Positions 31,920-40,168 of a stretch of DNA of 64,000 nt are shown here, in pieces. The stretch is taken from assembly GCF_900103845.1 (NCBI RefSeq), contig NZ_FNIJ01000011.1, forward strand, positions 124,001-188,000, given 5' to 3'. The notes below the pieces were generated by a model. The model was not told where the DNA came from, searched no databases, and saw only the letters and a program-made list of their open reading frames with translations. Both the position numbers and the translations under genes were made by a program. How positions within the stretch are numbered: position 1 is the stretch's first letter; every line of letters starts with the position of its first letter. This stretch comes from Pseudomonas jinjuensis. GTDB taxonomy: Bacteria > Pseudomonadota > Gammaproteobacteria > Pseudomonadales > Pseudomonadaceae.

Positions 31920-32912
31920 TCAACGGCCTCTGGCATGCTGCGCCCGGTATTCACGGGCGCTGAGCTGGAAGCGATTGCGGAAGACCCGGCTGAAATGCGC
32001 GGAACTCTCGAAGCCCCAGGCAAAGGCGAGGTCTGTGATGGAGTGGCTGCGGGCGGGCAGGGCGGCCAGTTCGCGGGCGCAGCCGTCCAGCCGCATGTCC
32101 TGGATGTAGCGCGCCACCGTGGTACCCGTACCATGAAACAGTTGGTGCAGGTAGCGCAGCGAAATGCCCAGGCTTTTCGCAATGGACTCGGGCGACAGTT
32201 CCGGTTGGCGAATGCGCTCGGCAATGCAGGCATAGGCGCGATTGAGGTGGTAGGCCCGGAGGTTGCTGGCCGGGCCGGGCAGTTGGCGACTCAGTTCGCT
32301 GAGCGCTCCCGACAGCAGGTCGAGCGTGCTTCCGGAGACATAGCGTGCGGTTTCGGGATCGATCGCATCACGCTCATACAGCAGTGAGTGGAGCTGCGTC
32401 GCCAGCAGGCGGCCGATGCCTTGCCCACCCGATACCCGCAACGCCGTGCATTTGTCCGGGTCCTTCAGCCTGCCGCGAAGCAGGTCGCGCGGCAGGCGGA
32501 CGACCAGTTGTTGCAGATGGCCGCTGAATGCCCACTGGAAGGGGCGGCTGCAATCGTAGAGCACGCCATCACCGGGCCGGAGCGACACGCTGCGCTCACC
32601 CTGGGCCAGCAGGCCTTCGCCCTGCAACTGGAGGCTGTAGAGGAAGGCGTCGTCAGGACTCTGCACGATGTGCTGGCGGTCGTGCTCGCAGCGGCATTCC
32701 ACCGAAGTCACCCGGCTGAGATGGAGCACGCCGAGTTGCTGCTCGATCAGTCTTGCACTGAGCGGGCGGCTGGCTTCCAGGCTGATGCGCAGTGGTGCGC
32801 AGCTACGCTCGACCGCTGCTTCCCAGGCATCGACGTCGTCGAAGAAGGCTTCATTGAGCGCCCCTTTGGCCACCTCTGCGGAATTTGCCGTGAACAACTG
32901 GGAAGAGTTCAT
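31920..32912 (-). CDS. AraC-family transcriptional regulator
   Basis: A 330-residue regulator with an N-terminal AraC-binding-like domain of the FeaR/NphR kind (LQGEGLLAQGERSVSLRPGD, LYDCSRPFQWAFSGHLQQLV) and a C-terminal double HTH (PESIAKSLGISLRYLHQLFH, SITDLAFAWGFESSAHFSRV, FRNRFQLSAREYRAQ). It is transcribed toward the acyl-CoA dehydrogenase gene, separated by 150 bp, and most likely activates it and the outer-membrane protein gene. Confidence 0.88.
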   Translation of the reverse strand: MNSSQLFTANSAEVAKGALNEAFFDDVDAWEAAVERSCAPLRISLEASRPLSARLIEQQLGVLHLSRVTSVECRCEHDRQHIVQSPDDAFLYSLQLQGEGLLAQGERSVSLRPGDGVLYDCSRPFQWAFSGHLQQLVVRLPRDLLRGRLKDPDKCTALRVSGGQGIGRLLATQLHSLLYERDAIDPETARYVSGSTLDLLSGALSELSRQLPGPASNLRAYHLNRAYACIAERIRQPELSPESIAKSLGISLRYLHQLFHGTGTTVARYIQDMRLDGCARELAALPARSHSITDLAFAWGFESSAHFSRVFRNRFQLSAREYRAQHARGR

Positions 32913-33043
32913 CTGTGCACCCCTGGCTGGACCTCAGCCCTGGATTATCCGCATATCTGCCCAAGGCCAGGCTTTGTCCTGCTTGCCAGAAGCCTTGCCA
33001 TGAGTGCCATCCTCGCACTCGCTGCCCGCTCGTCTTGCGTCGA

Positions 33044-33520
33044 TCAGTCGAGTGGTTGCACGAGCTCCATGCTCAGGGCCAGGGCGACCGGGAGGTTTCC
33101 CGGCAGGTTGCGCACCCCGCAGACCGTTCGCACATGTCCGGCCCGCTCGGCAAAGACCTCGGCCAACAGCTCCGAGGCGCTGTCTATCACCTGCGGATGG
33201 CTGGTGAAGGATTCCTCGCAGGCGACGTAGGCGTCGAGGCGCACGATCTGCCTGACCCATTCGAAACTGCCGAGGTAGTGGTGGGCCTGGGCCAGCGCGT
33301 TGAGCGCACTGACCCGGGCCGCCTCGCGACCTTCTTCGATCGAGACCTCCCGGCCGAGCAACCCTGTCAGGAGGGGCCGTCCTTCGAGCATCGGCCCCTG
33401 CATGGAGATATGCAGCATCGAACTCGCCTCCACCACCGCCCGGTAGGCTCCCAGCGGAGCGGGAGGCGAGGGCAGTTGCCAGCCGAGTGCGTGCAGGCGT
33501 TGTAAGGCCAGATCGCTCAT
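33044..33520 (-). CDS. RidA-family (YjgF/UK114) protein
   Basis: A 158-residue RidA-superfamily member: LGAYRAVVEASSMLHISMQG at the N-terminus, GREAARVSALNALAQAHHYL and VRQIVRLDAYVACEESFTSH. RidA proteins hydrolyse reactive enamine/imine intermediates. Length and pattern suggest the YjgH-like clade, whose members often lack the catalytic arginine of RidA itself. It lies 16 bp downstream of the quinone-oxidoreductase-like gene and is probably co-transcribed. Confidence 0.82.
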   Translation of the reverse strand: MSDLALQRLHALGWQLPSPPAPLGAYRAVVEASSMLHISMQGPMLEGRPLLTGLLGREVSIEEGREAARVSALNALAQAHHYLGSFEWVRQIVRLDAYVACEESFTSHPQVIDSASELLAEVFAERAGHVRTVCGVRNLPGNLPVALALSMELVQPLD

Positions 33521-33536
33521 GACTACCTCCTGCGCT

Positions 33537-34571
33537 TCACTCTGCCCACGGCAGCAGGACGATGCTGCCGCGCGCCTGGTTGCTGCCGATCCGCTCGTGA
33601 GCCCGGGCGGCCTCGGACAGCGGCAGCACGCAGTCGATCACCGGCTTGATCTTGCTCTCGCGGATCGGGTCGAGCCATGCGGCGAAGTCTTCGATATCGC
33701 CGACCAGGGTCCCACGCAGCTGCTTCTGGGCGAAGAAGAAGTTGCGGATATCGAAGGTCACCTCGGGGCCGGCCATGAAGCCCATGGCGACGACGATGCC
33801 CTGCGGCCTCACTGCGTCGATGGTGCGGGCGAGGATATTGCCGCCCAGGTTGTCGATTGCCACATCGACGCCACGGCCAGCCGTCCATTTGCCGATCTCC
33901 GCGACGAAGTCCGCCTTGCCCGAGTCGATCACCCGTTCGGCGCCCAGGCTCTGCGCCAGTTGCGCCGATGCCTCGTTCTGCACGGTCACGGCGACATGGG
34001 CGCCGAGCGCGCGGGCGACCTGGATGCTCATGATCCCGGTGCTAGAGGCACCCGCATGGACCAGAACCCGGTCACCGGCTTTCACCTCGCCGACGATCTG
34101 CACAGAGCGGATCGCGATGAGCAATGCTACCGGCATGGCGGCGATCTGCTCCACCGGCAAACCGGTGGTGTCGCGCAGCAGGAAGGCCTCGGGCACGACC
34201 GCATACTGGGCATAGGTGCCCTGGATATGAGTGCCGGGAATCGCATAGCTCGCAGCGGTGGTGACCGGGCGGATGTGTGCCTCGGCAGGATCGATCGGGT
34301 AGCCCGGCATGGCGATCACGCGTTCGCCCACCTGGAAGCGGGTGACGCCGACGCCCAGTTCGGCAACTTCGCCCACGGCATCCGAACCGAGGATGTGCGG
34401 GAACGCCAGGTGGGGATTGATCTGCCCCAGGCGGACATAGTGGTCGAGGCGGTTGATACCGGCCGCCAGGACCTTGACCAGTACCTGGCCGGGACCGGGA
34501 GTCGGGGTCGGGATGTCTTCGACGCGGATCTGTTCGGGGCCACCAAAGGCACGAATCACTGCAGCTTTCAT
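33537..34571 (-). CDS. Medium-chain (MDR) NADPH:quinone-oxidoreductase-like dehydrogenase
   Basis: A 344-residue MDR enzyme: MKAAVIRAFGGPEQIRVED, VKVLAAGINRLDHYVRLG, the nucleotide-binding VLVHAGASSTGIMSIQVARA, and late GRGVDVAIDNLGGNILARTI. Zinc ligands of alcohol dehydrogenases are not evident, so it is quinone-oxidoreductase-like and zinc-independent. It diverges from an HxlR regulator across 149 bp, a common arrangement in which the regulator senses electrophiles or quinones and controls the oxidoreductase. Confidence 0.85.
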   Translation of the reverse strand: MKAAVIRAFGGPEQIRVEDIPTPTPGPGQVLVKVLAAGINRLDHYVRLGQINPHLAFPHILGSDAVGEVAELGVGVTRFQVGERVIAMPGYPIDPAEAHIRPVTTAASYAIPGTHIQGTYAQYAVVPEAFLLRDTTGLPVEQIAAMPVALLIAIRSVQIVGEVKAGDRVLVHAGASSTGIMSIQVARALGAHVAVTVQNEASAQLAQSLGAERVIDSGKADFVAEIGKWTAGRGVDVAIDNLGGNILARTIDAVRPQGIVVAMGFMAGPEVTFDIRNFFFAQKQLRGTLVGDIEDFAAWLDPIRESKIKPVIDCVLPLSEAARAHERIGSNQARGSIVLLPWAE

Positions 34572-34692
34572 GTTGAGTCCTCTAATCGACTGGATGGGAT
34601 GCAGAAGTAACCTGCGTTCCAAAAGGTGGCGCCCCAGTTGGTGATAGCATCGTATTTGCTGTAGGGTAATTTTGGAAAGTAGGCACTTTTTT

Positions 34693-34719
34693 GTTACGTA
34701 GTAACCTTTTGGTAACCAA
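34693..34719. promoter_or_regulatory. Adjacent palindromes GTTACGTAGTAAC and TTGGTAACCAA upstream of the HxlR gene
   Basis: GTTAC-GTA-GTAAC (34693-34705) and TTGGTAACCAA (34709-34719) share the GTTAC/GTAAC core and end one base before ATG 34721. They are likely operators for the HxlR protein in this divergent region. Their position leaves no room for a normal ribosome site at 34721. Confidence 0.65.
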
Positions 34720-34720
34720 T

Positions 34721-35098
34721 ATGGCGAATCAAGACGAGCAGACCCCCTTCGTGCTGCGAGAGAACTGCCCTCAGCGGCGCATCCATTACGTACTCAACGG
34801 CAAGTGGACATCGATGGTGCTCTATGCGCTCAGCCGCGGCCCGCTGCGCACCGGCCAGCTGGAGCGGACGTTGCCGGGCATCTCGAAAAAGATGCTGACC
34901 CAGACCCTGCGCGAGGTGGAGAACGCAGGACTGGTCAGGCGCGAGGTGTTCAACGTGGTGCCGCCGAAGGTGGAGTATTCGCTGACCGAGTTCGGCGAAA
35001 CCTTCGTCGAGCCGCTCCATGCGCTTTACGACTGGGCGGCCAGGAACTCGGCGGCGCTGGATCAACTGGAGCGCAATATCCAGGAAGCCGAGGGCTGA
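34721..35098 (+). CDS. HxlR-family transcriptional regulator
   Basis: A 125-residue winged-HTH protein of the HxlR type: CPQRRIHYVLNGKWTSMVLY, the wing LPGISKKMLTQTLREVENAG and VPPKVEYSLTEFGETFVEPL. The cysteine near the N-terminus (NCPQ) is typical of HxlR and may sense electrophiles or redox state. ATG 34721 matches family starts, but the DNA before it is palindromic and has no Shine-Dalgarno. A TTG at 34691, ten codons upstream, has GGAAAG upstream and is a real alternative. Its probable target is the divergent oxidoreductase gene. Confidence 0.87.
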   Translation: MANQDEQTPFVLRENCPQRRIHYVLNGKWTSMVLYALSRGPLRTGQLERTLPGISKKMLTQTLREVENAGLVRREVFNVVPPKVEYSLTEFGETFVEPLHALYDWAARNSAALDQLERNIQEAEG

Positions 35099-35302
35099 CG
35101 GTCCATCTGCGGAAATTGAAACCGACCCGAGCCCCTGCATTCATGGCTGACTAGGTGGCAAGCCCGCAGGCCGCAGGCTGGGAGCCAACCCGCAATCATT
35201 GCGCGCCACCCCATCCCCCCAATCCCCACGGGTGGGCGCGCGGGCGAATGGCGATCGGTAACCTTTGCGAATGGTTTTCTCCACTCGTGCAAGGACCACC
35301 GA

Positions 35303-36622
35303 ATGAATACCGCTGAAGACCGGCAAACCAACTCCACGGCAAATACCGGCATGCCGTTGGTGTTGCGCGCTCGTGAGCCCGACCGGGAGGTGCGCGCATT
35401 CCTGCGCTCGCTCAACCTGCTGACGCGAGCACGGAGCACCGATAACCACTCGCTTTCCCGGCTGCCTCGACTTCGCCAGGTCTGGCGCCTGGCGGCTCTT
35501 GCGCTGGGTCGCCGGCCTCAGCTGGAATCGGTGATCGAGCGGGAGATCGACGGCCCTGCAGGTCCCATTACCCTGCGGATATTCACCCCCGCCAGTTCGG
35601 AGCAGGCATTGCCGGCTTTCCTCTGGTACCACGGGGGCGGGTTCATCATCGGAGGCCTCGATACCGGCGACTCGATCTGTCGCAGCATCGCCCTTGCCGC
35701 CGGCTGCATCACCGTCGCGGTGCGCTATCGCCTGGCACCGGAACATGATCTGAGTGCCGGCCGCGAGGACTGCCTGGCCACGCTGGAGTGGCTGGCGCGC
35801 AATGGCGCCGAGTTGGGTATCGATACCAGCCGGCTGGCGATCGGTGGCGATTCCGCCGGCGGCAACATCGCCGCAGTGGTGGCTCAGGAGAATTTCCGCC
35901 GCGGCGGCCCGCAACTATGTATGCAGGTCCTGGCCTATCCGGCAACCGACCTAGTGCACGAGTTTCCCTCGCTGGCGGAGAACGCCGAAGGCTACCTGAT
36001 CACCGCTCGCCTGCTGGAGCAGATGAAGCAGATCGTAGCCGGCTCCCTGGGCACTCTGGATGCCGAAGACCCATGGCTCTCGCCGCGCCGCAGCGCCGAT
36101 CTCCATGGACTGCCAGCTGCAGTGGTGATCAGCGCCGGCTTCGACCCGATCCGCGACGACGGCCTCGACTATGCCGCACGCCTGCGTGCCGCCGGAGTGC
36201 CGGTGGAAGTCCTGCACTACGCCGGGCAGATCCACGGCTTCCTGAACCTGGACGAGGTGTTCGGCTCCGGACGAGATGCATTGCAGCGCGTCGCCGATGC
36301 GCTGGCGCGGGTGTTCCGACTCGAGCCCATACACAACCGGACCATCGAAATCGCCGACGAAGTGCCACAAGTGCAGTCGTCGCTGTTGGCTGCCGCAAAT
36401 GAAGTGGCGACTTCCACCCTGACCGCCTGGGTGGCGACCGAGCTCTGGGGTAATACCCTGCTGAGTCTGCTGTCGCCGAAGGCGGCCACGGTTTGCCAGT
36501 TCCTGCTCAAGCCGTGGTCCATCCCCGTTGCATTGGTCAGGGGCAGGATCATTGCCCGTCTCGACCGGCTGGATGCACACCAAACCTATCCGACAATGAA
36601 AGATTGCTCAGCGGAACGCTGA
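35303..36622 (+). CDS. Alpha/beta hydrolase, hormone-sensitive-lipase family, with a C-terminal extension
   Basis: A 439-residue esterase/lipase. The oxyanion motif HGGG is at residues 110-113, the nucleophile motif GGDSAGG has Ser184, and the acid and His fall in SAGFDPIRDDG and GQIHGFLNL. The catalytic domain ends near residue 345; about 90 extra residues (VPQVQSSLLAAANEVATSTL onwards) follow and have no match I can name. The gene starts 15 bp before a phasin-like gene and a PHA synthase, so it could act as a PHA depolymerase or oligomer hydrolase, but a general esterase is equally possible. Confidence 0.82.
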   Translation: MNTAEDRQTNSTANTGMPLVLRAREPDREVRAFLRSLNLLTRARSTDNHSLSRLPRLRQVWRLAALALGRRPQLESVIEREIDGPAGPITLRIFTPASSEQALPAFLWYHGGGFIIGGLDTGDSICRSIALAAGCITVAVRYRLAPEHDLSAGREDCLATLEWLARNGAELGIDTSRLAIGGDSAGGNIAAVVAQENFRRGGPQLCMQVLAYPATDLVHEFPSLAENAEGYLITARLLEQMKQIVAGSLGTLDAEDPWLSPRRSADLHGLPAAVVISAGFDPIRDDGLDYAARLRAAGVPVEVLHYAGQIHGFLNLDEVFGSGRDALQRVADALARVFRLEPIHNRTIEIADEVPQVQSSLLAAANEVATSTLTAWVATELWGNTLLSLLSPKAATVCQFLLKPWSIPVALVRGRIIARLDRLDAHQTYPTMKDCSAER

Positions 36623-36636
36623 GCAAGGAGCTACGC

Positions 36637-37074
36637 ATGAAAATCCTCGACCCCTTGCGCCTCTGCCGAGAAGCCCTGGACAAGTTCGAAAGCGGAGTCA
36701 ACTCGCTGGCCGCCAGCAAATTCGAGACCAGGGAGTTCGCTCGGGTGCTCAATCGGGTTTCCAAAGTGGCCTGTGGCGCCAAGTACGTATCGGAGAGGAC
36801 ACTGGACGGCATCCAGAAATGCCTGGGACTGCCCAGCCGCTCCGAAATCGACAACCTGGCTGCGCTCCTGGGACGCGTCGAGGACAGGATCGACCAGTTG
36901 ACCGCGCCGTCGGCCGATGCAGCGAGTGCGCCACGACCGTCACGGACTCGCCGTCCGCAAGAGAGCGCAAGTTCGCAGCCGACCAGGAAAAAGGTCAACA
37001 AGGGTGCAGGCAAGCCGGCCACCGCCGCAAGGCAAGCCGGCAGCGGGGAGGTGGGCAATGGCGTCGCTTCGTAA
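36637..37074 (+). CDS. Phasin/PhaE-like small granule-associated protein
   Basis: A 145-residue protein. The first about 90 residues are helical (LRLCREALDKFESGVNSLAA, LDGIQKCLGLPSRSEIDNLA). The tail is basic, proline/alanine-rich and disordered (PRPSRTRRPQESASSQPTRK). This composition, and position directly before a PHA synthase with a 17-bp overlap, suggest a phasin or a PhaE-like subunit of a class III synthase. It is shorter than typical PhaE, so assignment is tentative. GGAG lies upstream of ATG 36637. Confidence 0.65.
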   Translation: MKILDPLRLCREALDKFESGVNSLAASKFETREFARVLNRVSKVACGAKYVSERTLDGIQKCLGLPSRSEIDNLAALLGRVEDRIDQLTAPSADAASAPRPSRTRRPQESASSQPTRKKVNKGAGKPATAARQAGSGEVGNGVAS

Positions 37075-38143
37075 CGGCAAGGTTTCCGCTGTGTCCCTCG
37101 TCGAGCGGTTGCGCAACGAAGTCGATCAACTGTGCAAGCGCAGCATCAACGGCCTCGAATATCTCAGAACGCCGGCTCCGCAGGTCGGCACGACGCCAAG
37201 GACCCTGCTGCACCGGCGCGGTACCCTGGCCCTGTACCATTACCAGGCCACGACCGAAGAGGTGTACCGGGTGCCACTGCTGTTCGTCATGCCGACGACC
37301 AACAAGGCCTCGATCTTCGACCTGGCGAAAGGGCAGAGCCTGATCGGCTTCCTGCTCGATCATGGTTACGACGTCTATGTGATGGACTGGAACGCGCCGA
37401 CGACGCTCGAACGCCACCTGAAGCTGGAAAACTACGTGCTGGACTTCATTCCGGACTGCATCCGTCGCGTACAGGAAAGCTCCGGGATCGAGGACGTCAC
37501 GCTGGTCGGCTACTGCATGGGCGGACTGCTGTCGACCATATACGCCGCGCTGCATCCCGATGGCCCGGTGAAGAACCTGGTGCTGTTCACCACGCCGACC
37601 GACTGGACCCGGATGATCTTCCGCAAGGTCGTCGAGGACGAGCAGTTCAGCCCGGACCGGGTGATCAATTCGCAGGGCCTTCTTCCTCCGACGGTGTTCA
37701 AGCGGCTGGTCGAACTCCATCGGCCCGCCGGCCCCATCGCCACCCAGATTCGTCTCTGGGACAACATGTGGAACGAAGACTACGTGCGGAATTTTCGCAT
37801 GATGCTGAGCTGGGGCGACGATACGCTGCCGCTGGCGGGTGACTACTACCGGCAGATCGTCGAGGAGTTGCTGCGCAAGAACGGCCTGTACGAGGGCACC
37901 CTGTGCCTTGACGGAAAGCGCGTGGAACTGAAGAACATCCGGATTCCGCTGCTGCACGTGATCGCCGAGCACGACACCCTGGTGACCCCGGAGTGCGCGC
38001 GGCCGCTGGTGGCAGGCGTGAGTTCGCAGGACAAGGAAGAGCTGATCCTGCCAGGCGGCCACGTCAGCCTGATGGCCGGCCCGGCCGCCATCCGGCGGCT
38101 GTGGCCCAAGCTCGACCAGTGGCTGGGCAGGCGCTCGGTCTGA
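37058..38143 (+). CDS. Class III-like poly(hydroxyalkanoate) synthase (PhaC)
   Basis: A 361-residue alpha/beta-hydrolase-fold synthase. The PHA-synthase lipase-like box is GYCMGG with Cys153 replacing serine; Asp306 (VIAEHDTLV) and His335 (PGGHVSLM) complete the triad. FDLAKGQSLIGFLLDHGYDV and YVMDWNAPTT are classic PhaC motifs. The short length without the extended N-terminal domain matches class III (about 355 residues, needing PhaE) rather than the about 560-residue class II PhaC usual in Pseudomonas. It polymerises hydroxyacyl-CoA into storage polyester on granules. It overlaps the preceding gene and is followed by a terminator. Confidence 0.87.
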   Translation: MASLRNGKVSAVSLVERLRNEVDQLCKRSINGLEYLRTPAPQVGTTPRTLLHRRGTLALYHYQATTEEVYRVPLLFVMPTTNKASIFDLAKGQSLIGFLLDHGYDVYVMDWNAPTTLERHLKLENYVLDFIPDCIRRVQESSGIEDVTLVGYCMGGLLSTIYAALHPDGPVKNLVLFTTPTDWTRMIFRKVVEDEQFSPDRVINSQGLLPPTVFKRLVELHRPAGPIATQIRLWDNMWNEDYVRNFRMMLSWGDDTLPLAGDYYRQIVEELLRKNGLYEGTLCLDGKRVELKNIRIPLLHVIAEHDTLVTPECARPLVAGVSSQDKEELILPGGHVSLMAGPAAIRRLWPKLDQWLGRRSV

Positions 38144-38160
38144 CCCAGACTCGATTCAAG

Positions 38161-38190
38161 AAACGCCCCGACAAGTTCGGGGCGTTTTCT
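38161..38190 (+). terminator. Terminator of the phaC operon
   Basis: AAACGCCCCGA (38161-38171) pairs with TCGGGGCGTTT (38177-38187) across a 5-nt loop and runs into TTTTCTTTT. It begins 18 bp after the synthase stop. Confidence 0.92.
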
Positions 38191-38213
38191 TTTGTGGGCG
38201 ATGAATTATTTGC

Positions 38214-38274
38214 GTAGGAGCGGCCCATGGCCGCGAAAGCACGAAAGAGCATCGTGGGCATGGCCCACTCCTAC
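38214..38274. repeat. REP-like palindromic pair
   Basis: GTAGGAGCGGCCCATGGCCG at 38214 onwards is mirrored by GTGGGCATGGCCCACTCCTAC ending at 38274, in inverted orientation. This GTAGGAG...CTCCTAC layout is the standard form of Pseudomonas REP/BIME units. Confidence 0.8.
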
Positions 38275-38307
38275 CGGGATAACGGCGTAAGAGGGTGGCC
38301 TGATGGT

Positions 38308-38340
38308 GTAGGGTGGTGTTGAGCGCAGCGATACCCACCA
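38308..38340. repeat. Single arm of a GTAGGG-type dispersed palindrome
   Basis: GTAGGGTGGTGTTGAGCGCA followed by GCGATACCCACC resembles the left arm of the palindrome at 57443-57514 and the common Pseudomonas intergenic repeat. It abuts the truncated higB-like coding end. Confidence 0.6.
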
Positions 38341-38345
38341 TCGGT

Positions 38346-38396
38346 TCCATTGCGGATTACAGCCAGTACGACCAGATCAACGCGGAGACAGTGTGA
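38346..38396 (+). pseudogene. HigB toxin remnant, only the last 16 codons
   Basis: The frame leading into the stop at 38394-38396 reads SIADYSQYDQINAETV, closely matching the C-terminal tail of HigB-type mRNA interferases (ending in YDxIDAxTV). The rest of the toxin gene is missing; upstream is a palindromic repeat. The stop overlaps the next ATG (TGATG) as in intact higBA pairs. It cannot encode a working toxin. Confidence 0.7.
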
Positions 38397-38641
38397 TGAA
38401 CATCAAGCCAATTCGCTCCAAGGAAAACTTGGCAGAGGCCTTTGTACGCATGGAGGAACGGTGGGGTGCCGAAACCGGTACGCCAGAGGGCGACGAACTG
38501 GAAGCGCTGGCGGTACTGATCGAGAAGTACGAGGACGAGCACTATCCGATCCCGCCGTCCGATCCCAGCGAAGCCATCAAATTCCATATGGGCCAGCAGG
38601 GACTGACACTATGCGATCTGGAGCCTCGCAAAGGAAAGTAG
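38396..38641 (+). pseudogene. HigA-type antitoxin, truncated before its HTH
   Basis: The 81-residue product MNIKPIRSKENLAEAFVRME, EGDELEALAVLIEKYEDEHY, PIPPSDPSEAIKFHMGQQGL matches the N-terminal dimerisation region of HigA antitoxins (usually about 115-135 residues). The frame ends at LCDLEPRKGK, just where the HTH should begin, and the stop lies in the first bases of the repeat at 38638. The DNA-binding domain is therefore lost. The surviving peptide may be expressed but without toxin it has no evident role. Confidence 0.75.
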
Positions 38642-38695
38642 GGCGGGTGCAACCCGCCAATTCAGAGGCGTCATGGCGGGTTTCACCCGCCCTAC
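38638..38695. repeat. GTAGGGCGGGTG palindromic element, copy 1
   Basis: A 21-bp arm (38638-38658, GTAGGGCGGGTGCAACCCGC plus C) is followed after 16 bp by its near-exact inverse (38675-38695, one mismatch). The left arm is identical to that of copy 2 at 59795-59815. It interrupts the higA remnant. Confidence 0.85.
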
Positions 38696-38715
38696 AGCGT
38701 GGTAACACCAGAAAC

Positions 38716-38748
38716 AAAAAACCGACGCCCTGCAAGCAGGGCGTCGGT
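38716..38748 (-). terminator. Terminator of the DUF1302-DUF1329 operon
   Basis: ACCGACGCCCTGC (38721-38733) and GCAGGGCGTCGGT (38736-38748) form a 13-bp stem with a 2-nt spacer. On the minus strand it runs into TTTTTT (complement of 38715-38720). It lies 24 bp after the DUF1329 stop. Confidence 0.92.
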
Positions 38749-38771
38749 CGGATGGTTACAGCTGTCTTGTT

Positions 38772-40142
38772 TCAGCGAATGCCGGCGTTACGCAGTGCGG
38801 CCGGGGTGAAGTCGTTCATGGTGAACTTCTGCCCGTACTGGTAGGCCTGCTTGGACTCGTTGATCATCCCCAGCACGGCGTAGCGGCCGGCGATCAGGTC
38901 GTACAGCGCCTGCACGGCATAGATACCGGCGCCCTGCTGGTAATCCAGCACCTGGAAGCCCTCGCCGACGCGCCACAGCTGGCCGCGGCCGTCGTAGTGG
39001 TCGACTTCCACCAGTTGCCAGGTGTCCTCGTCGAAGTACATGTGGCGTTTGGCATAGATGTGCCGTTCGCCCTGCTTCACGGTACCCACCACTTCCCACA
39101 CGCGGTGCAACTCATAGCGGGTCAGGTCCTGGTTGATATGGCCCGGCTTGAGGATCTCCGCGTACTTCAGCTTGGGCGACCACAGCTTGTAGTTGTTGTA
39201 CGGGATGTACATCTCCTTCTTGCCGACCAGTTTCCAGTCATAGCGATCCGGCGCGCCGTTGTACATGTCCGAGTTGTCGGCGGTACGCATGCCGTCGGCA
39301 GCGGTGCCCGGGCCGTCGTAGGAAACCTGCGGGGCGCGGCGCACGCGGCGCTGGCCGGCGTTGTAGGCCCAGGCCATGCGCGGTTCCTTGACCTGGTCGA
39401 TGGTCTCGTGAACCAGGGTAACGTTACCGGCCAGACGCGACGGCGCGGTGATCGCCTGGGTGAAGTAGAAGAGGACGTTGGCGCCTTTCTCCGGGCCGAC
39501 ATCCGGCATGGCCTGCGGATAGCCGATCTTCTGCTCCAGTTCGACGATGCTGAAGGCGCCGCTGGCCTGCGGGGAAGCCTGGGCGGTGACGTTCTTCATG
39601 TTGGGGCCGCGATAACGGGCCTCATGGTTCCACACCACTTCCACGCCATTCTTCGGAATCGGGAAAGGGTAGTAGTGCGACTGCTCGAAGTTCTTCAGGC
39701 CGTTGCCATTGTTGACCGTCTCGGTGGTCACGGCACTCTTCTTCGCGGCGTCATAGATCGATTGCGGCGCCGCGGCGCTGCGGCGGGTCGGGTAGACCGG
39801 GATCTTGTAGGTGTCCCCATAGCGTTGGAACATCGCCAGTTGGCCGGCCGTGAGCTTGTCCTTGTACTGCGCGACGTTGTCCTTGGTGATGACGAACAGC
39901 GGTTTGTCGCTCTCGAACGGATTGCCGAGGAAGCCGTTGCCATCCACCGGAGCTGCGCCCGGCTTGAGGCCGCCGGTCCAGGCGGGAATGCTGCCGTCGG
40001 CGTTGCCGGCCTTCTCGGCGCCCAGTGGGGTCAGGCTGGTGCCCAGCTTGGCGGCTTCATCGGGGGAGACAGCTGCCATCACGCTGGAGGCCATCAGGGA
40101 AAGCGCCAGGGCGCCGGTTTTCAACAAAGTGCTCGATTTCAT
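38772..40142 (-). CDS. DUF1329 family periplasmic/outer-membrane-associated protein
   Basis: A 456-residue secreted protein: signal peptide MKSSTLLKTGALALSLMASS ending before AVSPDEAAKLGTSLTPLGAE, the conserved DUF1329 start. Conserved blocks include GSIPAWTGGL, NPFESDKPLFVITKDNVAQY, GQRRVRRAPQVSYDGPGTA and YFDEDTWQLVEVDHYDGRG. It has a LolB/LolA-like fold in family models and always pairs with DUF1302. The pair is encoded in steroid, lipid and terpenoid catabolic regions and is thought to help uptake or envelope transit of hydrophobic compounds. It lies 26 bp after the DUF1302 gene. Confidence 0.9.
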   Translation of the reverse strand: MKSSTLLKTGALALSLMASSVMAAVSPDEAAKLGTSLTPLGAEKAGNADGSIPAWTGGLKPGAAPVDGNGFLGNPFESDKPLFVITKDNVAQYKDKLTAGQLAMFQRYGDTYKIPVYPTRRSAAAPQSIYDAAKKSAVTTETVNNGNGLKNFEQSHYYPFPIPKNGVEVVWNHEARYRGPNMKNVTAQASPQASGAFSIVELEQKIGYPQAMPDVGPEKGANVLFYFTQAITAPSRLAGNVTLVHETIDQVKEPRMAWAYNAGQRRVRRAPQVSYDGPGTAADGMRTADNSDMYNGAPDRYDWKLVGKKEMYIPYNNYKLWSPKLKYAEILKPGHINQDLTRYELHRVWEVVGTVKQGERHIYAKRHMYFDEDTWQLVEVDHYDGRGQLWRVGEGFQVLDYQQGAGIYAVQALYDLIAGRYAVLGMINESKQAYQYGQKFTMNDFTPAALRNAGIR

Positions 40143-40168
40143 GTTTCCTGCCCTCTATCAGGCGTGTA

